Shown here: positions 1-8,451 of the stretch, piece after piece
Layout: each line of letters begins with the position of its first letter
How positions within the stretch are numbered: position 1 is the first letter of the stretch
Program-made: the position numbers and the translations under genes
Origin: Zeimonas sp032027205
GTDB taxonomy: Bacteria; Pseudomonadota; Gammaproteobacteria; Burkholderiales; Burkholderiaceae_E
DNA length: 64,000 nucleotides
Reading direction: 5' to 3'
NCBI GenBank assembly: GCA_032027205.1
Contig: JAVSMN010000001.1
Coordinates: 1,488,001-1,552,000, forward strand
Notes under the pieces: generated by a model
What the model saw: only the letters and a program-made list of their open reading frames with translations
Databases searched by the model: none
What the model was told of the DNA's origin: nothing

Positions 1-837
1 CGGCGCCGAGAGCTCACTCGATGGATCCACGAACGGTTCCAGGTGAGCTTGACGCGAGCGTGTCGGCTGGGTGGGGTCAGCCGGGCCGGTTGGTACCGGC
101 GCAGCACCGCACGGGATCACAGTGGGCTGCAGATGCGAATTCGCGATCTCGCGCTCAGCCGGCCACGCTTCGGCTATCGGCGCATCCATGTGCTGCTGCG
201 TCGCGAGGGCTGGCTGATCAACCTGAAACGCGTACATCGGCTCTACCGCCTGGAAGGGCTGCAGGTGCGAATGCGGGTCAGGCGACGCAAGCGGCTCAGC
301 CTGCATCGCGGCCCCGCGCCCGCAGCGCGGGCCCTTGATGAACGGTGGAGCATGGATTTCGTCCACGATCAGCTGGTCGACGGCAGGACGTTTCGTGTGC
401 TGACCGTCGTCGACAATTGGAGTCGTGAGAGCGTATTGCTGGAGGCCGGGTTCCGGCTCACCGGCCAGAGCGTCGTGGCGGCACTGGCGAGAGTGGCAAC
501 CCGACGCAAGCTTCCGCGTTCGATCACCGTCGACCATGGCACCGAGTTCACCTCGCGGGCTTTGGATGAATGGGCGTGGGCGAGCGGAGTACAGCTGGAC
601 TTCACGCGACCCGGCAGGCCCACCGATAATGGGCTGTGCGAGTCGTTCAATGGTCGGCTGCGCGATGAATGCCTGAACGTCACCGAGTTTGAATCGATTG
701 CCCATGCGCATCAAAGGCTGGAGGCTTGGCGCACCGACTACAACGAGCAACGTCCACATGGCGCACTCGGTCATCTGACCCCGAGTGAATACGCCCGATC
801 AGGTCGGACCCATGCTTCGGAAGGCGAGTCACCCTAG
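1..837 (+). CDS. IS3-family transposase OrfB (DDE integrase core), 5' partial
   Basis: The frame is open to the left edge, so the gene is 5'-truncated by the window; the GTG at 43 is only an internal candidate start, since in IS3 elements OrfB is normally made as a frameshift fusion with OrfA. An N-terminal HTH_21-like region (around RFGYRRIH) precedes the rve catalytic core. The DDE residues are visible: Asp in WSMDF, Asp in TVDHGTEF, and Glu in CESFNGRLRDE, followed by the conserved WRTDYNEQRPH tail. The pattern fits the IS407 group. The protein would cut and join the IS ends. No internal stop is seen, so the visible part may be functional. Confidence 0.93.
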   Translation, partial: RRRELTRWIHERFQVSLTRACRLGGVSRAGWYRRSTARDHSGLQMRIRDLALSRPRFGYRRIHVLLRREGWLINLKRVHRLYRLEGLQVRMRVRRRKRLSLHRGPAPAARALDERWSMDFVHDQLVDGRTFRVLTVVDNWSRESVLLEAGFRLTGQSVVAALARVATRRKLPRSITVDHGTEFTSRALDEWAWASGVQLDFTRPGRPTDNGLCESFNGRLRDECLNVTEFESIAHAHQRLEAWRTDYNEQRPHGALGHLTPSEYARSGRTHASEGESP

Positions 838-921
838 TTCAGAACCGTCTACAAAATGGGGCAACGTCATCGTCAAAGCGGACTCTAATCCCGGGCGGGA
901 CTGATTCAGGGGAGCAGGTCA
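1..921 (+). mobile_element. IS3-family insertion sequence (IS407-like), left part outside the window
   Basis: The window opens inside an IS whose orfB transposase ends at 837. The right end is placed at about 921: on the minus strand an IS3-type terminus beginning TGACCTGCTCCCC starts there. It interrupts a cassette gene exactly where its similarity to a glycosylase family stops, after Cys-Leu-Tyr-Leu. The left end and orfA lie outside the window, so neither terminal repeats nor target duplication can be checked. The boundary is inferred. Confidence 0.75.
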
Positions 922-1105
922 GGTAAAGACAATCTGCGTTAACGCCACCATCAAGGGGGTCGAAATACGGGATCTCATACCCGCTACCCATCTCTATTCG
1001 GAGACTTCTAACGAAAGCCGAAACCGGTGCGACGTGGTCGTCTTCAATTGCTGCGAGACGCTGCTGGCGCGCTTCGGGTGATCTGAGAATCTTCGGCGCG
1101 CCCAT
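839..1105 (-). pseudogene. Integron cassette 4 gene: uracil-DNA-glycosylase-like protein, truncated by the IS
   Basis: The open frame is 88 codons, but only about the first 62 residues appear native; the remainder is encoded by the IS end. The native part contains YEIPYFDPLDGGVNA and then CLYL, which resembles the N-terminus of an uncharacterised uracil-DNA glycosylase superfamily group in which a LLEAPG-type motif A would follow. The break falls just before that motif, so no active site remains. The ATG at 1105 is 21 nt inside the cassette, whose first bases after the crossover are TTAGTC. The glycosylase assignment is recalled family resemblance, not a search result. The truncation by the IS is better supported than the function. 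Confidence 0.6.
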
Positions 1106-1120
1106 GTCTTCGCTTATGTC

Positions 1121-1219
1121 GACTAACGTTCAAGCTCAGCGGCCGGCAAAAGAGGCGCGGCTTTTGCGCAAGCAAAAGGCGTGACGCATTTGACGGTCCG
1201 CTGCAGCGAAATGTTAGGC
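1121..1219 (-). other. attC: attC recombination site of cassette 3 (99 bp)
   Basis: Read on the minus strand the site starts with the 2R box GCCTAAC (1219-1213) and ends with the 1R box GTTAGTC (1127-1121). Inner arms GCAGCGGACC and GGCCGCTGAGC form the 2L/1L pair, and a further inner hairpin around GCTTTTGCGCAAGCAAAAGGC-like sequence extends the fold. The 2R box is the exact complement of GTTAGGC, the start of the cassette it closes (at 1677-1671), as expected for a cassette's own attC. It lies 10 bp beyond the stop codon of the 1230-1652 gene. Confidence 0.88.
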
Positions 1220-1229
1220 CGCACCATCA

Positions 1230-1652
1230 TCATTTCTGTCCGCGAATCCACAGCGGGTGAATGTACTGACCATGGATGGAACGTAGCTCTGGCTCATTCG
1301 TGTGTCGGAGCTGGCCACTCGCTGAATCGTGCCGAAAGCGACTGTAGGCCTCGCTGTCAGCCGCAAGAATCTCAAGAGCACCGCGACGAACCCGCCAAGT
1401 CGATTCATTGGCATTGCGACCTTCTCCGATGTCACCGTTATCCAGGAACGTGAGCACTTTCGACTGGCCGGTCATCGGATTGAATACGAAGTTAAATCGC
1501 CTCCCATTCAGAAGCAGCTTCCCAAGCTTGCGCGAAGAAAGCCACCATCTCAATGGCCCAGCAAGCCAAGCGACCGCTGCCAGGAAAGCCGTTGCCAAGA
1601 TAGTGGCAATGATCTGCCCCGCGATCGAGCTAAGTAAGGCGTCTGGATCCAT
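1230..1652 (-). CDS. Integron cassette 3 protein: one N-terminal membrane helix plus beta-rich domain
   Basis: A 140-residue protein with ATG start 24 nt after the cassette boundary and an AAGG-type ribosome site. Residues about 8-32 form a hydrophobic helix (IIATILATAFLAAVAWLAG), followed by a basic stretch RKLGK that suggests a cytoplasmic C-terminal domain. That domain has alternating short hydrophobic strands with motifs FNFVFNP, NGDIGEGRN, WRVRRGALEIL, YSRFRHD and HTNEPEL. I recognise this as a type of domain seen in uncharacterised small membrane proteins but cannot name a function. It resembles in layout the neighbouring cassette 2 product. No enzyme motif is visible. Confidence 0.8.
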   Translation of the reverse strand: MDPDALLSSIAGQIIATILATAFLAAVAWLAGPLRWWLSSRKLGKLLLNGRRFNFVFNPMTGQSKVLTFLDNGDIGEGRNANESTWRVRRGALEILAADSEAYSRFRHDSASGQLRHTNEPELRSIHGQYIHPLWIRGQK

Positions 1653-1670
1653 CGGCGACCTTGCGCTGCG

Positions 1671-1728
1671 GCCTAACGTTAGAATTCACCGGCTGCCAAA
1701 GGCAGTCCGGTGCGACGACCGGTTAGGT
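1671..1728 (-). other. attC: attC recombination site of cassette 2 (58 bp)
   Basis: On the minus strand it runs from ACCTAAC (1728-1722) to GTTAGGC (1677-1671); both boxes match the RYYYAAC and GTTRRRY consensus perfectly. Between them are the complementary arms CACCGG/CCGGTG and an inner CTGCC/GGCAG stem with a TTT loop. At 58 bp it is a short attC, close to the minimum length of the family. It begins 10 bp after the stop of the 1739-2221 gene. Confidence 0.92.
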
Positions 1729-1738
1729 CGGGGCATGC

Positions 1739-2221
1739 CTATGAGATTTTCCGAATGGAGACCACCGCCGACTCAATTTTCAGGGTATCTCGGTCGAACC
1801 ACGTGGCCTGACCGTCCATAGCGAGTCGATCTGGGCTGACAATGAGCTGGATAAGGCCGTTGCCTGTTGTATTTCCTTTCTCTCCAACCTTTTCGTACGA
1901 ACCGAATACGAGGTTGTGCTTGATTCGTAAGTCGTAGAGAAACCTCCGCTTCTCAGACTTCGTCTCCCCTTCTCCGGACACGCTGCTTCCAAGATGACGA
2001 AGCCGTAGACATTCGAGCTCCTCTCGAAGTGACTTCGGGTCTATAGGATCAGGTTCCTTGAACGTGTACTCCCACGTCCCGGTTAGATCGAAACGATCCG
2101 GATTGACGAAGTGAAAAAGCCAGCCGAGCAAGTTGCCCGAGACTCTTGCGAATGGCGGTGACATGTAGTTTGCGACGAGGCTCGCTACGACCCCCAGGGC
2201 AAAACCGGTCAGTATCTCCAT
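1739..2221 (-). CDS. Integron cassette 2 protein: membrane-anchored, lipocalin-like beta domain
   Basis: A 160-residue protein. The ATG at 2221 is preceded by GGGA and lies 27 nt inside the cassette; the open frame extends upstream, but that part is attC sequence. Residues 1-22 (MEILTGFALGVVASLVANYM) form a membrane anchor, followed by a second weakly hydrophobic stretch (LLGWLFHFV). The C-terminal part begins LTGTWEYTF and ends with GLIQLIV, QATWFDRDT and AVVSIRK, a strand-rich pattern like a small beta-barrel. The arrangement recalls the membrane-plus-beta-barrel effectors of some antiphage systems (Cap15/S-2TM-beta type), but this is only a resemblance and no adjacent cyclase is present. 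Confidence 0.8.
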   Translation of the reverse strand: MEILTGFALGVVASLVANYMSPPFARVSGNLLGWLFHFVNPDRFDLTGTWEYTFKEPDPIDPKSLREELECLRLRHLGSSVSGEGETKSEKRRFLYDLRIKHNLVFGSYEKVGEKGNTTGNGLIQLIVSPDRLAMDGQATWFDRDTLKIESAVVSIRKIS

Positions 2222-2242
2222 AAGCTTCCCATTGGTGTTACG

Positions 2243-2320
2243 CCCTAACGTTTGACATGAGCGGCAGTTGGAGGCAAGCAAAGCTTGCCGGAAGCTGTCC
2301 GCTCGATGGAGGGGTTAGAG
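2243..2320 (-). other. attC: attC recombination site of cassette 1 (78 bp)
   Basis: On the minus strand it begins CTCTAAC (2320-2314) and ends GTTAGGG (2249-2243). Arms GAGCGGACA and GCCGCTC pair, with an inner GGCAAGC/GCTTGCC stem. The 2R box CTCTAAC is the perfect complement of GTTAGAG at 3292-3286, the start of the cassette it terminates. The final base of 1R is G where Y is usual; that base belongs to the next cassette. The site lies 15 bp beyond the stop codon of the 2336-3247 gene. Confidence 0.9.
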
Positions 2321-2335
2321 CGCGTTGATCTGAAC

Positions 2336-3247
2336 TCACGCATTCATCGGCCCCCAAGAGTGCAGGCCGCGGACCGAGAGAACTGGTTGGAGCGGAGGAG
2401 CTTCGCTTTCTCCAAGCTTTTGCCAATGATTCTGGACAGCGACGGGGTCGAGCGCACCGAGTGTGAATGCATTCGTGATAACGAAACCTGTCTGCTCATC
2501 GCGTAGACCGCTGAGCTGCTCTATCGGCACATGACCATAGTACCTCTGGCGTGTGACGTGAAGCGAAACAGTTAGAGCGACAGGAATGAGCATCCCGTAA
2601 CTGTTATCGATCTTGGTGACGATATCGGGAATAAGCGGAACCTGCTCGTGGACGCCGGGATCGGATGGGTACGTGCCTTCGTTCCATCGCTGGGTAGCGA
2701 TGTCGTAGATGACACCGAGGGGTTGCCCATCCTCAGAGAAAACGGGTAGCTCAAAAAACCGCTGCGGGAGACTAAACGGTACAGGTGCGGAACAAGAAAT
2801 CTCGAAACCGATACGGGTGGCTCGAAAGTCGCACACGACTGGCAACGCTAGTCGGACCTGCCATTTGTGAGAGCCTGTGTCCGCAGGACTGTAGAGATCA
2901 ATATGCAGCTTTTTAGCGCGCTTCTTGGCAGACTTTGTGAAGCCAGAGGGGCAAACAAGAGCGCCCTTGTGAGCGCCAATGTCTTGGACAAGGCCATGAA
3001 ACTCTTCGACACCTTTCACATCAACGGGTGACCCATAGTCTTTGCAATCGAGTGCAACTCGCATCGGATACTGACCGATGTTCTGCTCAACCAGAACATC
3101 GATCTGACGGGTTGTCTCGCTCAGCAGACCGGGCACCTTCGCGTTGTGTGTGACTTTGGCGTGCGGTGCGAGTTGCTTCTGGATGGATGCGACTAACAGC
3201 TCAAGCTGTTGCCACTCAGGTTTCTGTGCGTTCACCGTTTTGCGCAA
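2336..3247 (-). CDS. Integron cassette 1 protein: Mrr/PD-(D/E)XK-like restriction endonuclease
   Basis: About 300 residues. An N-terminal nuclease-like domain (roughly residues 8-125) shows a Glu in the first helix (WQQLELL), then RQIDVLV with the acidic residue, then ALDCKDY giving the D-x-K pair, followed by a helix with EEFHGLVQDIGAHKGALV. This order matches the PD-(D/E)XK fold of Mrr-type restriction enzymes. The C-terminal half (about 130-303) is unrecognised, rich in short strands, and may be a target-recognition domain. The start is uncertain: no ATG is available, TTG at 3247 or GTG at 3235 are the options, with no clear ribosome site. As the cassette nearest attI it would have been the best expressed. 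Confidence 0.75.
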   Translation of the reverse strand: MRKTVNAQKPEWQQLELLVASIQKQLAPHAKVTHNAKVPGLLSETTRQIDVLVEQNIGQYPMRVALDCKDYGSPVDVKGVEEFHGLVQDIGAHKGALVCPSGFTKSAKKRAKKLHIDLYSPADTGSHKWQVRLALPVVCDFRATRIGFEISCSAPVPFSLPQRFFELPVFSEDGQPLGVIYDIATQRWNEGTYPSDPGVHEQVPLIPDIVTKIDNSYGMLIPVALTVSLHVTRQRYYGHVPIEQLSGLRDEQTGFVITNAFTLGALDPVAVQNHWQKLGESEAPPLQPVLSVRGLHSWGPMNA

Positions 3248-3285
3248 AGGGATACAAGCCGTTGTACGCCGCGGGTTAGCACGCG

Positions 3286-3669
3286 CTCTAACGTGTTTTG
3301 GAGCGATCCCGCACCGCGATTCCGTCCCCCCGCACGGCGATAACCTGTGTGGTCACGTGACCGCAAGTGCTTCTTGCCATTGACGAAAATCCCCGCGCTC
3401 ACCACGAACGGCCGACGTAACCGGGCCTGCAAGCACCGCTGGACCGACGACGGTGCCCGGTCGCACCGATATAAACCGGCGCCGACGAAATAACCGTACG
3501 CGTCCGCACGCGCCCGAACGACGCTCACGCTACGTCTTTCGCGAAGTGCCCCGCAGGCGACACGAATAACAACTTCGCAACGCCCGCTGGCGATTGCACG
3601 ACTCCACCCGTTCTTATTAGTCCGTTCGCACGATGGTCGCAATCCTTTCTGTATGAAGATACAGCGATC
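3286..3669 (-). other. Integron platform: attI-cassette junction and non-coding leader
   Basis: The GTTAGAG box at 3292-3286 (minus strand) marks the crossover where cassette 1 begins; the sequence to its right should contain attI and, near or inside intI, the cassette promoter. No second attC-type box is seen to the right, so this is the first cassette position. No gene is visible in 3293-3669 on either strand, and I could not identify convincing promoter hexamers. The distance from the crossover to the integrase start (about 380 bp) is longer than in class 1 integrons. Confidence 0.6.
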
Positions 3670-4100
3670 ATGCAACCGCCGTCCACTCATTCGATCGCCG
3701 TGAGCCGACCGACGGCCGGTCGCGAACATGGCGAGGCCCAACCTCCGCGTCTGATCTCGAGCTGCGTGAGCGCATTCGCTACCTTCATTACAGCCTTCGC
3801 ACCGAGCAGGCATATATCTATTGGGTTCGCGCGTTCGTGCGCTACAGCGGCATGCGCCATCCTCGGGAACTCGGGCAGGGCGATGTCGAACGCTTTCTCT
3901 CGTTTCTCGCGAACGAGCGCCACGTCTCGGTCTCGACACACAAGCAGGCGTTGTGCGCGTTGCTCTTTCTCTACCGGGAAGTGCTGGGGCACTAACTGCC
4001 GTGGATGGAGAAACTCGGCCGCCCGAAGGCCCGCGCGCGGGTTCCAGCGCCCAGCCCGCTCGACGGTCTCCCGGTCGACGTGCCGATCCCTGCGGACTAA
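3670..4100 (+). pseudogene. intI: Integron integrase IntI, frameshifted and truncated remnant
   Basis: From about 3756 to 4044 the frame starting at 3771 reads LRERIRYLHYSLRTEQAY, then WVRAFVRYSGMRHP, FLSFLANERHVSVSTH, ALCALLFLYREVLG, a TAA stop (3993-3995), and LPWMEKLGRP. This is the N-terminal SAM-like core-binding domain of integron integrases. The likely ATG at 3670 is in another frame, so a frameshift is needed near 3750. Similarity ends after about 110 residues. The catalytic domain with its Arg-His-Arg-Tyr residues and the IntI-specific insertion are absent. It points away from the cassettes, as intI genes do, and cannot encode a working recombinase. Confidence 0.9.
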
Positions 4101-4250
4101 TGCTCGATGCGCGAGCGTCCTGTCCGTTCGGCGGCTCGCCCGCGCTTCGAATCGCCCGGCGAGGATGCGCGAGAATCCTCCCGTGCGCGCCGGTCCCCGC
4201 GCGCAGGTTCCCTACGCAGTCCGCCCGCAACCTCCTCCCCGGAGTCCGAC

Positions 4251-4613
4251 ATGGGTTGGTTCTCGAAGAAGCAGGAAGACGACTTCTTCCTCGCTACCGT
4301 CGCGCCCGACGACGATGTCGCGCGCGTCGGGGAATACCTCGGCGTCGTGAACGGCGAGGCGATCATCGGTGCACACATCCTGCGCGATCTTTTCTCGTCG
4401 GTACGCGACATCGTCGGCGGCCGCGCGGGCGGCTACGAGCGGGCGCTGTCCGGCGCGCGCGACGCCGCGCTGGGCGACATGATCGCCGCGGCGCGCGAAC
4501 GCGGTGCCGACGGCGTCGTCGGCATCGATTTCGACTACGAGGTTCTCGGCGAGACCAACGGGATGATGATGGTGTCGGTCAGCGGGACGGCGGTGAAGAT
4601 GGCGAAGCGCTAA
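4251..4613 (+). CDS. YbjQ/UPF0145 family protein
   Basis: A 120-residue protein; ATG chosen because a GGAG lies about 10 nt upstream and the family begins near here. The frame continues upstream, but that stretch is low-quality Arg/Ser-rich sequence. The family core is recognisable: GEYLGVVNGEAIIGAHILRD, a long helix with SGARDAALGDMIAAARERGADGVVGIDFDYE, and a closing VSVSGTAVKM strand. UPF0145 proteins form pentameric barrels of unknown function, once labelled putative heavy-metal binding. It is the first intact gene to the right of the integron remnant. Confidence 0.88.
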   Translation: MGWFSKKQEDDFFLATVAPDDDVARVGEYLGVVNGEAIIGAHILRDLFSSVRDIVGGRAGGYERALSGARDAALGDMIAAARERGADGVVGIDFDYEVLGETNGMMMVSVSGTAVKMAKR

Positions 4614-4623
4614 AGGCGCGCTG

Positions 4624-4646
4624 CGTGAGCCCGAGGTGCCCTCACG
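4624..4646. terminator. Weak inverted repeat between convergent genes
   Basis: CGTGAG (4624-4629) and CTCACG (4641-4646) form a six-base stem with an 11-nt loop between the convergent ybjQ-like and cold-shock/DUF1294 genes. The right arm overlaps the stop codon of the latter. There is no T-tract, so terminator function is uncertain. Confidence 0.35.
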
Positions 4647-5259
4647 ACGTAGCCCACAGCGGCCGGCCGATCGGAGCGCACAGCACGATGAATGCCGCGA
4701 CATTCACGACCACCGTTCCCCAGAAGACCGCGCGGAACTCCGCCTTCGCCGACTTGTGCCGAAGCATCTGCTGCGCGAGGAGCGCGCCGGGCCATCCACC
4801 GGCGAGCGAGAGCGCGTGCAGCTTTCTCTCAGAGATGCGCCATCCACCGCTCCGGGCCAACGACTTGTCCATGGCGTAGGCGGCGAAGGTCACGACGCTG
4901 GCTACGAGGTAACCCCACGCAAGCCACGACGGAGGCCGCCACAACACGCCGACAGCGACGTACACGACGAGAAACGCCGGAATCGCGAACAGCGTCGCGC
5001 CACCGTATCGAACCGCCGAGTTCTCCGGTCCCCTGACTCGCAGCCGTGCCGGTCGCACCGGCTGCACTTTGCAGGCGCGCTTCTTTCCCTGCGGGCTGAG
5101 CTCCACTTCGAAGGAAACCCGCTGTCCGGGCGTCGGCCGTGCCGCGCCTCGAGCGAAGGCCTTCACGTGGACGAAGACCTCCTGCCCGCCCAGGGTCGGC
5201 TCGATGAAGCCGAAACCACGCTCGTCGTTCCAGGAGCGGATGACACCTTCGAATCGCAT
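4642..5259 (-). CDS. Cold-shock domain fused to DUF1294 membrane protein
   Basis: A 205-residue fusion. Residues 1-65 form a cold-shock domain with the RNP1-like GFGFIEP and the RNP2-like VFVHV motifs. After a basic linker the C-terminal half is the DUF1294 region with about three membrane helices, the typical YAMDKSLA motif, and ERKLHALSLAGGWPGALLAQQMLRHKS. This architecture is common in proteobacteria; the soluble part should bind single-stranded nucleic acid at the membrane, but its role is not established. It is encoded opposite to its neighbours. Confidence 0.93.
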   Translation of the reverse strand: MRFEGVIRSWNDERGFGFIEPTLGGQEVFVHVKAFARGAARPTPGQRVSFEVELSPQGKKRACKVQPVRPARLRVRGPENSAVRYGGATLFAIPAFLVVYVAVGVLWRPPSWLAWGYLVASVVTFAAYAMDKSLARSGGWRISERKLHALSLAGGWPGALLAQQMLRHKSAKAEFRAVFWGTVVVNVAAFIVLCAPIGRPLWATS

Positions 5260-5396
5260 GGGCGCAGGCTACGGTATCGGGAGACGCAATTGGGGCGCAG
5301 GCGGATGGCCGCGGGATGGCGTCCGACCGGCGCCTCGATGAATCCCGGCACGGGCCGCCCGATAATGCTCACCGCCTGCATCTGCCGCGCTCGCCC

Positions 5397-6764
5397 ATGT
5401 CTGCCCTCCCCGCTGCGCCCCTGCGAAACCGCGTCTACGAAGTCCTCACCGGCGACGACGTAGACCGCGTCTGTCTCGACATTCCCGAGGAGAGCTGCCG
5501 CGAGCAACCGCGCAACTTCCTGCTGCACGTGTCGGCACTGTCGGCCTCGAAGACCGCCGACGGCCTGCTCGACCCGAAGATCGTGCTCGCCTGGCTGGTC
5601 GGTGCGGTCGGCGCGCCGACGTTCATGCTCGGGTTGCTCGTGCCGATCCGCGAGGCAGGGGCGCTGCTGCCGCAACTGGTGATCGCGGCGGCGATCCGCT
5701 CGATGCCGATTCGCAAGTGGGTGTGGGCGATCGGCGCCACCGTGCAGGGCGTGTGCATGATCGGGATGGCGCTCGCTGCGCTGCTGCTCGACGGCGCTGC
5801 GGCGGGCTGGGCGATCCTCGCGCTGCTCGTGTCGCTGTCGCTCGCGCGCAGCGCCGGCTCGATCGCACATAAAGACGTGCTCGGCAAGACGATCCGCAAG
5901 GCGACGCGTGGCACCGTGGCCGGCACCGCGGGAACGCTGTCGGCGGTGCTCGTGCTCGTGTTCGGCGTGCTGCTCGGCACGGGCATCATCGAGCGCTCGA
6001 TCACGACGATCGCCGCGGCGCTCGTCGTCGGCGGCGTGCTGTGGATCGTCGCAGCACTGCTCTTCGCATCGCTTTCCGAGGAGCCCGGCGCCACCGAGGG
6101 CGGCGGCAACGCGCTCGCCGTCGCGATCCGGCAGTTCGGCCTGCTGCGCGAGGACCCGCAGCTCGTTCGCTTCATCGCGGTGCGTTGCCTGCTGATGGCG
6201 ACGGCGCTCGCGCCGCCCTTCGTCGTCGCGCTGGGCGAGCGCGAGTCGGCCGATGCGGGTACGGGGACGCTCGGTCCCTTCGTGATCGCCGCTGCGCTGG
6301 CGGCCATCTCGAGCAGCTACGTCTGGGGGCGCATGTCCGACGTGTCGAGCCGGCGCGTGCTCGTCGTCGCCGCCGGCATGGGCGCGGCGTGCCTCGTCCT
6401 CGCGGCAGCGATCGGCACGGGGATGGGCGAACCCTTCGGCATGGACGCCAACTCGATGTTCGCGCTGCCCGCGCTCGTCTTCGTCGCGACCATCGCCGAC
6501 CAGGGCGTGAAGCTCGGTCGCACGACGCACGTCGTCGACATGGCGGGCACGACCGACCGGGGCGCGTACACGGCGCTGACGAACACGATCGGCGGCATCG
6601 CGATGCTCGGCGCCGGCGTCTTCGGTTTCGTCGACCAGCGCTTCGGCGCGTTGACGGTGCTCGTGCTGCTCGCGGCGATGTGCGTGATCGCGATGCGGCT
6701 CGCGGCAGGGCTCGAGGAGGTACAGCGAATCGCGCCGTCTGGAACCGCTGCGGTCGAGCGGTAG
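5397..6764 (+). CDS. MFS-type permease
   Basis: A 455-residue integral membrane protein with about 12 hydrophobic segments. The ATG at 5397 is preferred to an upstream in-frame codon (5316) because the extension is hydrophilic and lies in the promoter region of the divergent gene. A roughly 65-residue cytoplasmic N-terminal part (including EVLTGDDVDRVCLDIPE) precedes the first helix, which is unusual. A central loop (SEEPGATEGG) separates the two halves, and WGRMSDVSSRRVLV is an MFS-like cytoplasmic loop motif. The substrate cannot be read from sequence. Confidence 0.85.
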   Translation: MSALPAAPLRNRVYEVLTGDDVDRVCLDIPEESCREQPRNFLLHVSALSASKTADGLLDPKIVLAWLVGAVGAPTFMLGLLVPIREAGALLPQLVIAAAIRSMPIRKWVWAIGATVQGVCMIGMALAALLLDGAAAGWAILALLVSLSLARSAGSIAHKDVLGKTIRKATRGTVAGTAGTLSAVLVLVFGVLLGTGIIERSITTIAAALVVGGVLWIVAALLFASLSEEPGATEGGGNALAVAIRQFGLLREDPQLVRFIAVRCLLMATALAPPFVVALGERESADAGTGTLGPFVIAAALAAISSSYVWGRMSDVSSRRVLVVAAGMGAACLVLAAAIGTGMGEPFGMDANSMFALPALVFVATIADQGVKLGRTTHVVDMAGTTDRGAYTALTNTIGGIAMLGAGVFGFVDQRFGALTVLVLLAAMCVIAMRLAAGLEEVQRIAPSGTAAVER

Positions 6765-6804
6765 CGGACACGCGGAGGGCACCGCGGCCCCGGCGTCGCG
6801 CGAC

Positions 6805-8448
<1,644 letters not shown>

Positions 8449-8451
8449 GCT

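Noticed and set aside
839..853. A first guess that the IS right end is at about 853 (TGT...ACA-like end).
   Set aside because: The TGACCTGCTCCCC terminus at 921 coincides with where the interrupted gene loses family similarity.
3293..3669. A possible further attC to the right of cassette 1.
   Set aside because: No RYYYAAC/GTTRRRY pair with complementary inner arms was found; it is treated as the attI-side leader.
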